A stretch of DNA of 64,000 bases from positions 12,572 through 76,571 of the forward strand of contig JAZOLU010000027.1 of assembly GCA_045653425.1 (NCBI GenBank), read 5' to 3'. The notes below the pieces were generated by a model. That model ran no database searches. It saw nothing but the letters and a program-made list of their open reading frames with translations, and had not been told where the DNA came from. Below, one piece after another: positions 36,871 through 43,391 of the stretch; positions within the stretch are counted from its first letter, which is position 1; each line of letters begins with the position of its first letter. The DNA comes from RGIG3009 sp045653425 (GTDB lineage: Bacteria > Bacillota > Clostridia > Oscillospirales > Acutalibacteraceae). The position numbers and the translations under genes are program-made.

Positions 36871-37064
36871 TGTACGGATTTTGTACGAATTTTCGCAAGG
36901 AAGAGCAACGCATTTGATGTAGTTGGCTTTTTGAGAGAAATCCGCTAAGATAACATCGGAGACCGGTAACAGGGATGTCTTCGGTTGTGTACCAGCCGCC
37001 GTATTCCCCACGACGCCGGTCTTCATTTCTTTTAAGATAAACCCCGCTTTCGGTTTTTAATCGG

Positions 37065-37802
37065 TTAATCATCGGATACATTTGAAATAAATGAAAAAAT
37101 AATTGTACCAAATGCAACTACATAAACAATGAGCAATTCAAGCGAGAAACCGAAATTGGAAATGCCGGTAATAAAACCGGAAATATACCGGATGGCATTA
37201 ATGAGAGAAATTATTACTACAGCAAAGTTGATATGTGTTCCCCCTGATTTTCCAAAGAATGCTGCTATACCCACAGAAGCAAGAATGTTCACAGTTACAA
37301 CGCTGGTTAAGGCATACACCGAGTAATCCACCGGCCAACTCAGCAACGAAGTTATCAAAGGTATTTCAGGCAATACCGAGAGAAATAGCCACCGCGCAAT
37401 AACCTCTACTAATTCACCGCCAATCAGTGCCAAGATAATTCCTAAAAAATTCCATAAAACTGCTTTTAAGCCGTTTGTCAACGGGCTCCCTGTCACAGGG
37501 CGATGGCATTGATTCCCTTTAGGCAACCTCTGCTCATCCTTTTCGCTTGCTTTTTCAGGAGAAACTGTACTCATCTCCTCGCACAACTCGTTCAGCGCCG
37601 CTATTTGGTGCAAAATCCGGCGCGTTGCTTCTTCCTCCGGCACTTCGCTCCGGATAATTTCCGTTGCCAGTAGGGTGGCTTTGTCGATTTGCTCTCTGGT
37701 CGGCAAGTTCGCGATAGCTCGCATAATCTCCATTTGATTGAATGCTGAATACTTTTTCTCCGAAAATTGATGTAATAATATCCCATATATCGACATTTCC
37801 AT
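37065..37802 (-). CDS. Unrecognised small membrane protein
   Basis: A reading frame of about 245 residues that I do not recognise. Residues 1-105 are a hydrophilic, mostly helical region (NQMEIMRAIANLPTREQIDK, then a Glu-rich helix). The remainder holds about four hydrophobic segments consistent with membrane helices, starting AVLWNFLGIILALIGG and ending with a helix FGTIIFSFIS. Base composition is poorer in GC than the flanking housekeeping genes, and the gene lies beside a tRNA and a decayed gene, so it may be acquired DNA. Its start overlaps the remnant in another frame; the exact start codon is uncertain. Confidence 0.55.
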   Translation of the reverse strand: MEMSIYGILLHQFSEKKYSAFNQMEIMRAIANLPTREQIDKATLLATEIIRSEVPEEEATRRILHQIAALNELCEEMSTVSPEKASEKDEQRLPKGNQCHRPVTGSPLTNGLKAVLWNFLGIILALIGGELVEVIARWLFLSVLPEIPLITSLLSWPVDYSVYALTSVVTVNILASVGIAAFFGKSGGTHINFAVVIISLINAIRYISGFITGISNFGFSLELLIVYVVAFGTIIFSFISNVSDD

Positions 37803-38238
37803 TGCCAAGCCCTTCCACCTCCATATCAATGATACGTTCCCGGATGGCACTCGTGTCCCCCGGCATCGTCGGATGAATTTCCACAACTTTGGAAATCACC
37901 GGATTTTGATTGGTACCGCTGATATATACCAATTTGTTGGCATCGTTCACGCCGTGCCCGACCGTAATGATGGTTTCACCCGACGGCGTGCGGGGGTACT
38001 GAAACTGATTGTTCTCAACACTCCCCCATTGTGAATACAACCGACTTTGCTCATTGCCGGTCAACACACGGTTAACGGCAACCCAACCGTGATTAGCATA
38101 GGTGCGACTGTCGTAACGGTCTAGTGCATCGAAATCAACGTCGTTGTCTGTTTCTGCCTCACTGAGTTGATAACGCCCGCCAGTCGTGCCATTAAGTTCA
38201 TTATACCTTTTTCCATCCGCTGTTTCAAGGGGGCGGCA
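37555..38238 (-). pseudogene. Remnant of a mobile-element-type large protein
   Basis: An open frame without a proper start runs from just after a stop at 38239-38241 to 37555. The stretch from about 38200 to 37830 reads like conserved protein: RYQLSEAE, an acidic run, ALDRYDSRTYANHGWVAVN, SRLYSQWGSV and GETIITVGHGVNDANKLVY. By resemblance only, this looks like the tail of the large polyvalent proteins carried by conjugative elements or phages. There is no ATG in the conserved part, and its 3' portion runs over the membrane-protein gene in a different frame. Both suggest truncation on both sides. Confidence 0.5.
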
Positions 38239-38335
38239 TTAGAAACGCAGAAAGTTTATTTGTCAAAGTTACCACTTAACGGTTTCGTTTTGTTGAACGC
38301 AATAAACCTCCAATTTTTGTGGGAATATCTATCGT

Positions 38336-38384
38336 CCGTTTGCGTATGCTGGGTATTGACAACCGATGTGTTTTGTGATACTCT
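38336..38384 (+). promoter_or_regulatory. Promoter and upstream box of small RNA unit 1
   Basis: A 20-nt box opening CCGTTTGCGTAT (38336-38355) abuts TTGACA (38356-38361); TACTCT (38379-38384) follows after 17 bases. Confidence 0.7.
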
Positions 38385-38390
38385 TTGGTT

Positions 38391-38466
38391 GTCAACCAAG
38401 GCATTGCCCGTGTTTTTCAGGGAGGCATGTACCTCCTTATCGGGGACACCTTGGTTTGTTTTATTT
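38391..38466 (+). ncRNA. Candidate small RNA, unit 1
   Basis: The predicted ~76-nt transcript is closed by 38396-38410 (CCAAGG...CCCG) pairing with 38441-38454 (CGGG...CCTTGG), followed by a T-rich tail (38455-38466). Inside is a GGAGG/CCTCC hairpin. The same architecture recurs in unit 6 with a compensatory base-pair change. The overlapping open frame beginning at a TTG here crosses the terminator and is not credible as coding. Confidence 0.6.
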
Positions 38467-38495
38467 CGCTAGGTTTGTTGGTACGCACTTTTATA

Positions 38496-38524
38496 TTGAC
38501 ATTTCCCTGTGGCCGTGCTACTTT
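38496..38524 (+). promoter_or_regulatory. Promoter of small RNA unit 2
   Basis: TTGACA (38496-38501) and TACTTT (38519-38524) are 17 bases apart. The shared upstream box is only weakly recognisable here. Confidence 0.55.
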
Positions 38525-38530
38525 ATTATT

Positions 38531-38606
38531 GGAAGCCCGCGCGGAACCGGTATTAGCCGTTGCATCAAGGCCTCTTGCATTGATGAGCCGCGATGCTTCT
38601 TTTGTA
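38531..38606 (+). ncRNA. Candidate small RNA, unit 2
   Basis: GAAGC (38532-38536) pairs with GCTTC (38595-38599), extended by an adjoining CGCG/CGCG pairing, and is followed by TTTT. An internal CATCAA/TTGATG hairpin lies between. This is the least similar member of the array. Confidence 0.45.
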
Positions 38607-38661
38607 CACCCGCCTTTTCCTATAAATATGGCAATAATATGTTGGATGAAAGATTTATCAC

Positions 38662-38710
38662 CCATTTGCATATACTGGGTATTGACAACTGATGTATTTG
38701 GTGATACTCT
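38662..38710 (+). promoter_or_regulatory. Promoter and upstream box of small RNA unit 3
   Basis: Box 38662-38681 (CCATTTGCATATACTGGGTA), TTGACA (38682-38687) and TACTCT (38705-38710), with a 17-base spacer. Confidence 0.7.
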
Positions 38711-38716
38711 GTTGTC

Positions 38717-38797
38717 ATGCAAGGGGACTCCCCAAGGGCCTTTAGAGCCCACTACGGCTATTGTTTTAGCTGAAGGCGGAGTTCCTCTTGTTATTTA
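38717..38797 (+). ncRNA. Candidate small RNA, unit 3
   Basis: CAAGGGGACTCC (38720-38731) pairs with GGAGTTCCTCTTG (38778-38790) around one bulged base, and TTATTTA follows. Internal GGGC/GCCC and TAGC-type hairpins fill the loop. It is a near copy of unit 4. Confidence 0.6.
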
Positions 38798-38801
38798 TCA
38801 C

Positions 38802-38850
38802 CCATTTGCATATACTGGGTATTGACAACTGATGTGTTTGGTGATACTCT
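38802..38850 (+). promoter_or_regulatory. Promoter and upstream box of small RNA unit 4
   Basis: Box 38802-38821, TTGACA (38822-38827) and TACTCT (38845-38850), with a 17-base spacer. Confidence 0.7.
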
Positions 38851-38856
38851 GTTGTC

Positions 38857-38938
38857 ATGCAAGGGAACTCCCCAAGGGCCTTTAGAGCCCACTACGGCTA
38901 TTGTTTTAGCTGACGGTGGAGTTCCTCTTGTTATTTTT
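38857..38938 (+). ncRNA. Candidate small RNA, unit 4
   Basis: CAAGGGAACTCC (38860-38871) pairs with GGAGTTCCTCTTG (38918-38930), followed by TTATTTTT. The G-to-A difference from unit 3 in the 5' arm changes a G-U pair to A-U, so the stem is kept. Confidence 0.6.
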
Positions 38939-38941
38939 CAA

Positions 38942-38991
38942 CCGTTTGCGTATGTCGGATATTGACATTACCCACATTGTTATGGTACAGT
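38942..38991 (+). promoter_or_regulatory. Promoter and upstream box of small RNA unit 5
   Basis: Box 38942-38961, TTGACA (38962-38967) and TACAGT (38986-38991), with an 18-base spacer. Confidence 0.7.
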
Positions 38992-38997
38992 GGTATC

Positions 38998-39087
38998 AGA
39001 AAAGATATCGCCGTTCTGTGGGGTTGGGTTATCCACCCCGCTGGCCATCTTATTAGATAGCCAATCAGATGTGGCGATGTCTTTTTT
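38998..39087 (+). ncRNA. Candidate small RNA, unit 5 (branched)
   Basis: A 10-bp closing stem joins AGATATCGCC (39003-39012) to GGCGATGTCT (39073-39082), followed by T6. Inside are a GGGGT/ACCCC hairpin and a GGC-ATCT/AGAT-GCC hairpin, giving a three-way junction. This is the most convincing fold of the array. Confidence 0.65.
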
Positions 39088-39094
39088 ATATTTA

Positions 39095-39117
39095 AAGTAT
39101 CATATAAATACTTTTTT
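39095..39117 (+). terminator. Second terminator after RNA unit 5
   Basis: AAGTAT (39095-39100) pairs with ATACTT (39108-39113) and is followed by a T-run. Confidence 0.5.
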
Positions 39118-39178
39118 CGTCAGAAACATTCCTTGTGATTAACTCGGCAGCGTATACGTTGGCTCTCTACTTTTCCGG

Positions 39179-39227
39179 CCGTTTGCGTATACTGAGTATT
39201 GACAATCGGTGTGTTTTGTGATACAGT
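39179..39227 (+). promoter_or_regulatory. Promoter and upstream box of small RNA unit 6
   Basis: Box 39179-39198, TTGACA (39199-39204) and TACAGT (39222-39227), with a 17-base spacer. Confidence 0.7.
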
Positions 39228-39233
39228 TTGATT

Positions 39234-39309
39234 GTCAGCCAAGACGTTGCCCGAGTTCTTAAAGGAGGATTTTTCTCCGCTATCGGGGATGTCTTGGTTT
39301 ATTTTATTT
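39234..39309 (+). ncRNA. Candidate small RNA, unit 6
   Basis: CCAAGACGTTGCCCG (39239-39253) pairs with CGGGGATGTCTTGG (39284-39297) with one bulge, followed by TTTATTTTATTT. An internal GGAG/CTCC hairpin lies in the loop. It is clearly homologous to unit 1. Confidence 0.65.
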
Positions 39310-39367
39310 GCACCGCCCCTCGGCACCGATAAGTTATCGTCCGAATTTTGGTCGGAATGTCTATCGA

Positions 39368-39416
39368 CCGTTGGTGCATACCGGATATTGACAACCGGCG
39401 CACTTTGGGATATAGT
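39368..39416 (+). promoter_or_regulatory. Promoter and upstream box of small RNA unit 7
   Basis: Box 39368-39387, TTGACA (39388-39393) and TATAGT (39411-39416), with a 17-base spacer. This is the closest to consensus of the seven. Confidence 0.7.
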
Positions 39417-39422
39417 GTTATT

Positions 39423-39605
39423 GAGAGCAGTCCCGGTAGGCGTTTTGGGCGTAAAGGTTAGAGCATCCGCATTAACCGTACCGGCTATGCTCTTCTCATT
39501 CGACCCTGTTATGTACGGGGCGTTTGATGTAGAAAAGAACCCACGCTTGGTTTGTGCAACGGCAATTAGAGCCTATTAGCCGCAAACCAAGTGTGGGTTC
39601 TTTTT
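39423..39605 (+). ncRNA. Candidate small RNA, unit 7 (long, ~180 nt)
   Basis: An AGAGCAT/ATGCTCT hairpin lies in the middle. The 3' end is an 18-bp stem, 39537-39554 with 39583-39600 (GAACCCAC... with ...GTGGGTTC, one G-U), followed by T5. An overlapping 115-codon frame (39232-39579) spans units 6 and 7 and is not credible. Confidence 0.55.
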
Positions 39606-39714
39606 GCCTCGCGTCTTTTTAAGCGGCACAAACGTACACGGAAGGCATTGCCAAGCAAAAAGGCTTGCAATTTTTTGTTGAATCGTTTAGAATGCAGAGG
39701 AGGAGTGTGGTTTT

Positions 39715-40992
39715 TTGAATTTGGATGTGAATTATAAAAACAAAAAGCGGTATAAAACCGCAAAGTATCCCATTCGCCAACCCCTGCTTATTGTGTGGCT
39801 GATTTGGCTGCTTTCTAAAATGATGCTGATTGGCAAAAAATACACCATAGAAAAAATCAATATGGACGGGCTAAAACCGCCGTATATTATGCTCAGCAAC
39901 CATATGTATTTTATTGACTTTGAACTGGCGGCAATGGCAACCCTACCCCACCGCGTCAACAACGTGGTAAGCATTGACGGGTATTACCGCCGTCCGTGGC
40001 TTATGGAACTTATCGGTGCCATTTGCACCCGCAAATTTACGATGGATGTGCACCTGATTAAGTCCATTAACAAAGTACTCAAACGGGGAGATATTTTGTC
40101 GATGTACCCCGAAGCGCGGTACACCCCCTGCGGTGTCACCAACTATATGCCCGAATCGCTCGGCAAACTCATTCGTATGAACAAAGTGCCGGTGGTGGCG
40201 GTGGTACATCACGGCAACTATCTGCACTCTCCGTTTTGGAATTTCCGCCGCAAACGGAGTGTGCCGCTGCACACCACCGTCACCCAAATTCTCACGGCGG
40301 AACAGGTGGCCGCTATGTCGGCGGACGAAATTAACGCCGTGGTACGGCAAGCGTTGGATTACGACGATTACGGCTACCAGCGCGAGCGCGGCATTGCCGT
40401 AACCGAGCCGTTCCGTGCAGAAGGATTGCACAAAGTACTGTACCACTGCCCGCATTGCTTAACCGAGTCGCGTATGGCATCGGAAGGAACCGAACTGTAC
40501 TGCACCGCGTGCGGTAAACGTTGGAATTTGAATGAGGACGGCACGCTGCGTGCTCTTTCGGGCGAGACGGAATTTGTCAGCCCGCCGGACTGGTTCCGCT
40601 GGGAGCGCGAACAGGTGAAACAACAAATTGAGCGCGGCGAGTATGCGTTCAGTGACGAGGTGGAGGTGTATTCCCTGCCGCGGTGTTGGAAGTTTGAGTC
40701 GCTGGGCAAAGCCAAACTCACGCACGACCCCGAACACGGCTTTGTGTTAGAGGGCTTTTACAACGGAAGCCCTTACCGCATTCAACGTACCCCGCCGGAA
40801 AGTAACAGTTTGCACATTGAATACGATTATTGTTATATCAAACCGTTTGACTGCGTGGACATTTCCACGGAAAACGACTCGTTTTACTGTTATCCCACCC
40901 AGCAAAACGTGGTCACCAAACTGGCGTTTGCCACGGAAGAATTGTATCAACGCCATCTGCGCCAAACCAAAACCGAAAAAGTGTTGCGCTAA
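39715..40992 (+). CDS. PlsC-like acyltransferase with inserted zinc ribbon
   Basis: A 425-residue protein whose N-terminal half is a glycerol-phosphate acyltransferase (PlsC/LPLAT) domain. The catalytic box is NHMYFID (62-68) and the acceptor-binding motif is YPEARYT (131-137), a variant of the usual EGTR type. A hydrophobic segment at about 23-39 would hold it at the membrane. Beyond the domain comes a Cys4 zinc ribbon (C245, C248, C263, C266) and an unrecognised C-terminal domain to residue 425. A TTG start is used; GAGGAGG lies about 11 bases upstream. It likely acts in phospholipid or lipid-anchor synthesis, but the acyl acceptor is unknown. Confidence 0.82.
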   Translation: MNLDVNYKNKKRYKTAKYPIRQPLLIVWLIWLLSKMMLIGKKYTIEKINMDGLKPPYIMLSNHMYFIDFELAAMATLPHRVNNVVSIDGYYRRPWLMELIGAICTRKFTMDVHLIKSINKVLKRGDILSMYPEARYTPCGVTNYMPESLGKLIRMNKVPVVAVVHHGNYLHSPFWNFRRKRSVPLHTTVTQILTAEQVAAMSADEINAVVRQALDYDDYGYQRERGIAVTEPFRAEGLHKVLYHCPHCLTESRMASEGTELYCTACGKRWNLNEDGTLRALSGETEFVSPPDWFRWEREQVKQQIERGEYAFSDEVEVYSLPRCWKFESLGKAKLTHDPEHGFVLEGFYNGSPYRIQRTPPESNSLHIEYDYCYIKPFDCVDISTENDSFYCYPTQQNVVTKLAFATEELYQRHLRQTKTEKVLR

Positions 40993-41010
40993 CCAAAAAG
41001 GCCCTCCACG

Positions 41011-41050
41011 GGAGACACTTCGTAAAGAAGTTGTCTCCCTTACTTTTTTG
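41011..41050 (+). terminator. Terminator of the PlsC-like gene
   Basis: GGGAGACACTTC pairs with GAAG-TGTCTCCC across a short loop, followed by TTACTTTTTTG. Confidence 0.85.
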
Positions 41051-41054
41051 TAAA

Positions 41055-41085
41055 GAAAAAGACACTTTCGCAAGTTGAAAGTGTC
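41055..41085 (-). terminator. Terminator facing the hemolysin-III family gene
   Basis: GACACTTTC (41061-41069) and GAAAGTGTC (41077-41085) form a 9-bp stem; on the minus strand TTTTTC follows. Confidence 0.7.
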
Positions 41086-41131
41086 ATAGTAGGTTACATA
41101 CTTTGAAAAATACCCATTTGAAAGAATGTAA

Positions 41132-41322
41132 AGTTAAATCGAATAGTGATATTGTGAGACAGGTCTCACAGTGATATTTTTGCCCGTTGGCAAAAGTGAT
41201 ATTGAAACCTTACGGTTTCAGTGATATTATATTCGCCCATTTAACTGTCCGAAGGACAATATCACTATGCGCAGCATAATATCACTGCGAAGCAATATCA
41301 CTCGCCAAAGGCGAATATAACT
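41132..41322. repeat. Hairpin-array element A with GTGATATT spacers
   Basis: Four copies of GTGATATT (41146, 41171, 41196, 41221) occur in the left half and three of the complement AATATCAC (41258, 41278, 41294) in the right half. Between consecutive copies stands a small stem-loop such as TTTTGCC-cgtt-GGCAAAA, TGAAACC-ttac-GGTTTCA or TCGCC-aaa-GGCGA. The ends AGTTA and TAACT are complementary, so the whole is also an imperfect palindrome. No coding capacity is seen. Confidence 0.85.
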
Positions 41323-41350
41323 GAGGCACCTTCCTTGCGGAGGGTGCCTC
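41323..41350. repeat. GAGGCACC palindrome beside element A
   Basis: GAGGCACC and GGTGCCTC form an 8-bp stem immediately after element A and 20 bases past the stop of the hemolysin-III family gene. There is no clear T-run, so termination is possible but unproven. Confidence 0.5.
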
Positions 41351-41370
41351 ACGCGGCAGGGTCTTTTGTT

Positions 41371-42042
41371 TTACAGAACATACCCAAAAATACATCCAAA
41401 CTGAAGAAAACTCCCCAGCAATACAAACAGATGGAACAGTGCGTGCATATACCGCCGCTTTTTACCGAGCCCATACAGTACGGCTCCCACCGTGTACGCC
41501 ACGCCGCCCGCCAGCAACAACCACAATCCGGCAGGAGCAATGGCGCAGAGCGTAATCTCAGCGGCAACCACCACGCACCACCCCATACCAATGTAACACA
41601 CCATGGAAAACACGGCGTATTTTTTTAAATCCACGGCTGTGAGTGCCGTTGCCAACGCGGCCAGACCCCATTCCACCCCCAGCAACGACCACGCCCACGC
41701 CGGGGAAAGCGGGCGGATGGCGCACAACAAAATGGGGGTGTAGGTGCCGGCAATCAAAAAGTAAATGGCGCAGTGGTCCAGCACTTGTAACACCTTTTTG
41801 GCGGTGGCGTGTCGCAGACCGTGATATATGCTGGACATCGTATACAAAATAATCAGTGCAGCACCGTACACCGCACCGCTTACCACACCGTAACCATTCC
41901 CGTTCAGTGCCGCTTTTATAACACAGGCCACCAGTGCCGCAACACCGAATCCTCCTCCCACAATGTGGGAAATCATATGAAACCGTTCCTCGCCGCGGGT
42001 GTAGGTGGGCAACAATCGGTCACGCAGACGTGTTCGTACCAT
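41371..42042 (-). CDS. Hemolysin III / TrhA family membrane protein
   Basis: A 223-residue polytopic protein of the PAQR/hemolysin III superfamily. The family opening EERFHMISHIVGGGFG includes the conserved histidines (His22, His26), and seven hydrophobic segments follow. The conserved S-x-IYHGL motif appears as SSIYHGLRH, with the last helix holding YVL. In Bacillus the homologue is linked to membrane-fluidity control; hemolytic activity is not implied. It is a single minus-strand gene with a terminator on its 3' side. Confidence 0.85.
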   Translation of the reverse strand: MVRTRLRDRLLPTYTRGEERFHMISHIVGGGFGVAALVACVIKAALNGNGYGVVSGAVYGAALIILYTMSSIYHGLRHATAKKVLQVLDHCAIYFLIAGTYTPILLCAIRPLSPAWAWSLLGVEWGLAALATALTAVDLKKYAVFSMVCYIGMGWCVVVAAEITLCAIAPAGLWLLLAGGVAYTVGAVLYGLGKKRRYMHALFHLFVLLGSFLQFGCIFGYVL

Positions 42043-42105
42043 TTTTCCGTCAGTCCTTTCCGTGTAGTATTCACAGTATACCCGCGCAACAGCCGTAGAG
42101 TCAAT

Positions 42106-43248
42106 CTACACCGCCGTGTTGCCGCTATCGTGTGCGGAGGATGTTCTCTCTCCCTGCTGCGCCGCCTCGGTAAACCGTTGAATCACCGCGGCGCCCATAG
42201 CGCGCACCGCGTCCCAGTCCATCGCCAACGCACTGTATTGTTCCATTTTATCGTGCACCGTTTTGGCCTCGGCAGACAATGCCTGCGCTTGGGCAAGCAA
42301 GTCGCGTGCCGCACGGCGGTTAAACGAGTGTATTTGCCGCCGCGCACGCAGTTGCTCGGCATCGGCAAATCGCGTGGCGTGAATACGGCGATACACGGGG
42401 AAATCCACCGTGTGGAACGCATTGGACGTGGTGAATCCCACCCCCACCGAGGGAAACAGCAAATGTTCCGGTCCGTCCTCCGGTGCCAAGGGGCACGGGC
42501 AAACAATGCCGTCCACGCCCGCTTGTTGCGCCAATTTGGCAATATCCTGTAAAAATAGCCGCGCCGCGGCGCCGTGTTCGTCTTCCACCACGTAAATGCG
42601 GGAGCACAGGCTTTGCAACGTTTGGTACAACACCAGCGGTCCTTGCGGCGTAACGGCACTCAAAAACCGATGTGTCAGCCGCCCCGCGCCGTCGCGCTTG
42701 TCCCCAAACTCGCGCACCGCCGTGCGTTGCGCCAAACGGTGAATTTTTTTCTCATCCAGCGCGGCCGCGCCAATACGGCGGTTTTCTCGGAGCAGTGCCG
42801 CGGCGGCGTGCAGATATTTGCGACATCGCGTATGTAACGCCTGATTTTCCCGCGTGACGGCTAAAATCTCCGCCGCGTGCGGGTGTAAAACGGTCTCGTC
42901 CGCACAAACGGATAATGGCACCAGTTGCTCCACCGCGCCCCAGCAAGTCGGCTCCACCACGTGTGGGGCGGTAGCATCTAAAATGCATTTTTTCAATCCA
43001 GGAAACACCAACCCGTCCAGCGAACTCGGGTCGGAGGAACAGCAAATCACCTCCGCCTCAATACCCCGCGCAGCCATCTGTTCATATAATCGGCGCATTA
43101 ACGAAGATTTTCCCGTTCCCGGTCCGCTTTTAATCAAATACGCCTGCCAGCCATCCTCGGCGTTGTACAATTCGTGTGCATATCCCACAAACCCCTGCGG
43201 CGTATTTGCCCCCAAAAAGAACCGTACCGGTGCTTGAAATATTGCCAT
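42106..43248 (-). CDS. PRK06851-like P-loop ATPase
   Basis: A 380-residue ATPase with Walker A GPGTGKS at 42-48 close to the N-terminus. The conserved context, FLGANTPQGFVGY before it, CCSSDPSSLDG after it, and DATAPHVVEPTCWGA, matches PRK06851-type proteins of Clostridia and Bacilli, whose biological role is unknown. A second nucleotide-site-like half follows from about 200, with IYVVEDEHGAAA. No membrane helix is seen. It is divergent from the Mrp/NBP35 gene. Confidence 0.72.
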   Translation of the reverse strand: MAIFQAPVRFFLGANTPQGFVGYAHELYNAEDGWQAYLIKSGPGTGKSSLMRRLYEQMAARGIEAEVICCSSDPSSLDGLVFPGLKKCILDATAPHVVEPTCWGAVEQLVPLSVCADETVLHPHAAEILAVTRENQALHTRCRKYLHAAAALLRENRRIGAAALDEKKIHRLAQRTAVREFGDKRDGAGRLTHRFLSAVTPQGPLVLYQTLQSLCSRIYVVEDEHGAAARLFLQDIAKLAQQAGVDGIVCPCPLAPEDGPEHLLFPSVGVGFTTSNAFHTVDFPVYRRIHATRFADAEQLRARRQIHSFNRRAARDLLAQAQALSAEAKTVHDKMEQYSALAMDWDAVRAMGAAVIQRFTEAAQQGERTSSAHDSGNTAV

Positions 43249-43325
43249 AGTAAGCCCTCCCCACCGTAATTTCTTTTTCAGTATATGCCCAAAAAAGGCG
43301 GTGGTTCCTCCTGTTGCATTGGTAC

Positions 43326-43354
43326 TTGATTTTTCGGCGGTCGAGTGCTACAAT
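43326..43354 (+). promoter_or_regulatory. Promoter of the Mrp/NBP35 gene
   Basis: TTGATT (43326-43331) and TACAAT (43349-43354) are 17 bases apart, about 38 bases before the ATG. Confidence 0.65.
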
Positions 43355-43391
43355 ATCCGTTAGTGTTTTATACAATGACAGGAGGATTTTT

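Larger units (their letters stand above)
38653..38932 (+). repeat. 140-bp tandem duplication carrying RNA units 3 and 4
   Basis: Copy 1 (38653-38792) and copy 2 (38793-38932) differ at only about four positions. Each contains the full upstream box, promoter, RNA and terminator, so the duplication unit is one complete RNA gene. Confidence 0.9.

Noticed and set aside
36764..37117. 117-codon minus-strand frame through tRNA-Ala
   Set aside because: The WTRRGSNPRT-type tail is the familiar false translation of a tRNA read backwards, and it crosses the tRNA terminator.
38417..38752. 111-codon minus-strand frame in the RNA array
   Set aside because: Lies over conserved promoter boxes and RNA helices; no initiation signal.
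38385..38825. 146-codon plus-strand frame in the RNA array
   Set aside because: It runs through three promoters and terminators and a tandem repeat, starts at TTG without a ribosome-binding site and resembles no protein.
39232..39579. 115-codon plus-strand frame over RNA units 6 and 7
   Set aside because: Starts at TTG inside a stem, spans a terminator and a promoter, and lacks homology features.
38336..39605. CRISPR array
   Set aside because: The repeated units are 100-230 bases apart, include full promoters and differ in their inserts by structure rather than being uniform spacers; no cas genes are near.
41132..41322. CRISPR array at element A
   Set aside because: Spacing of the octamers is about 20-25 bases with palindromic inserts and an orientation switch, unlike CRISPR repeats.
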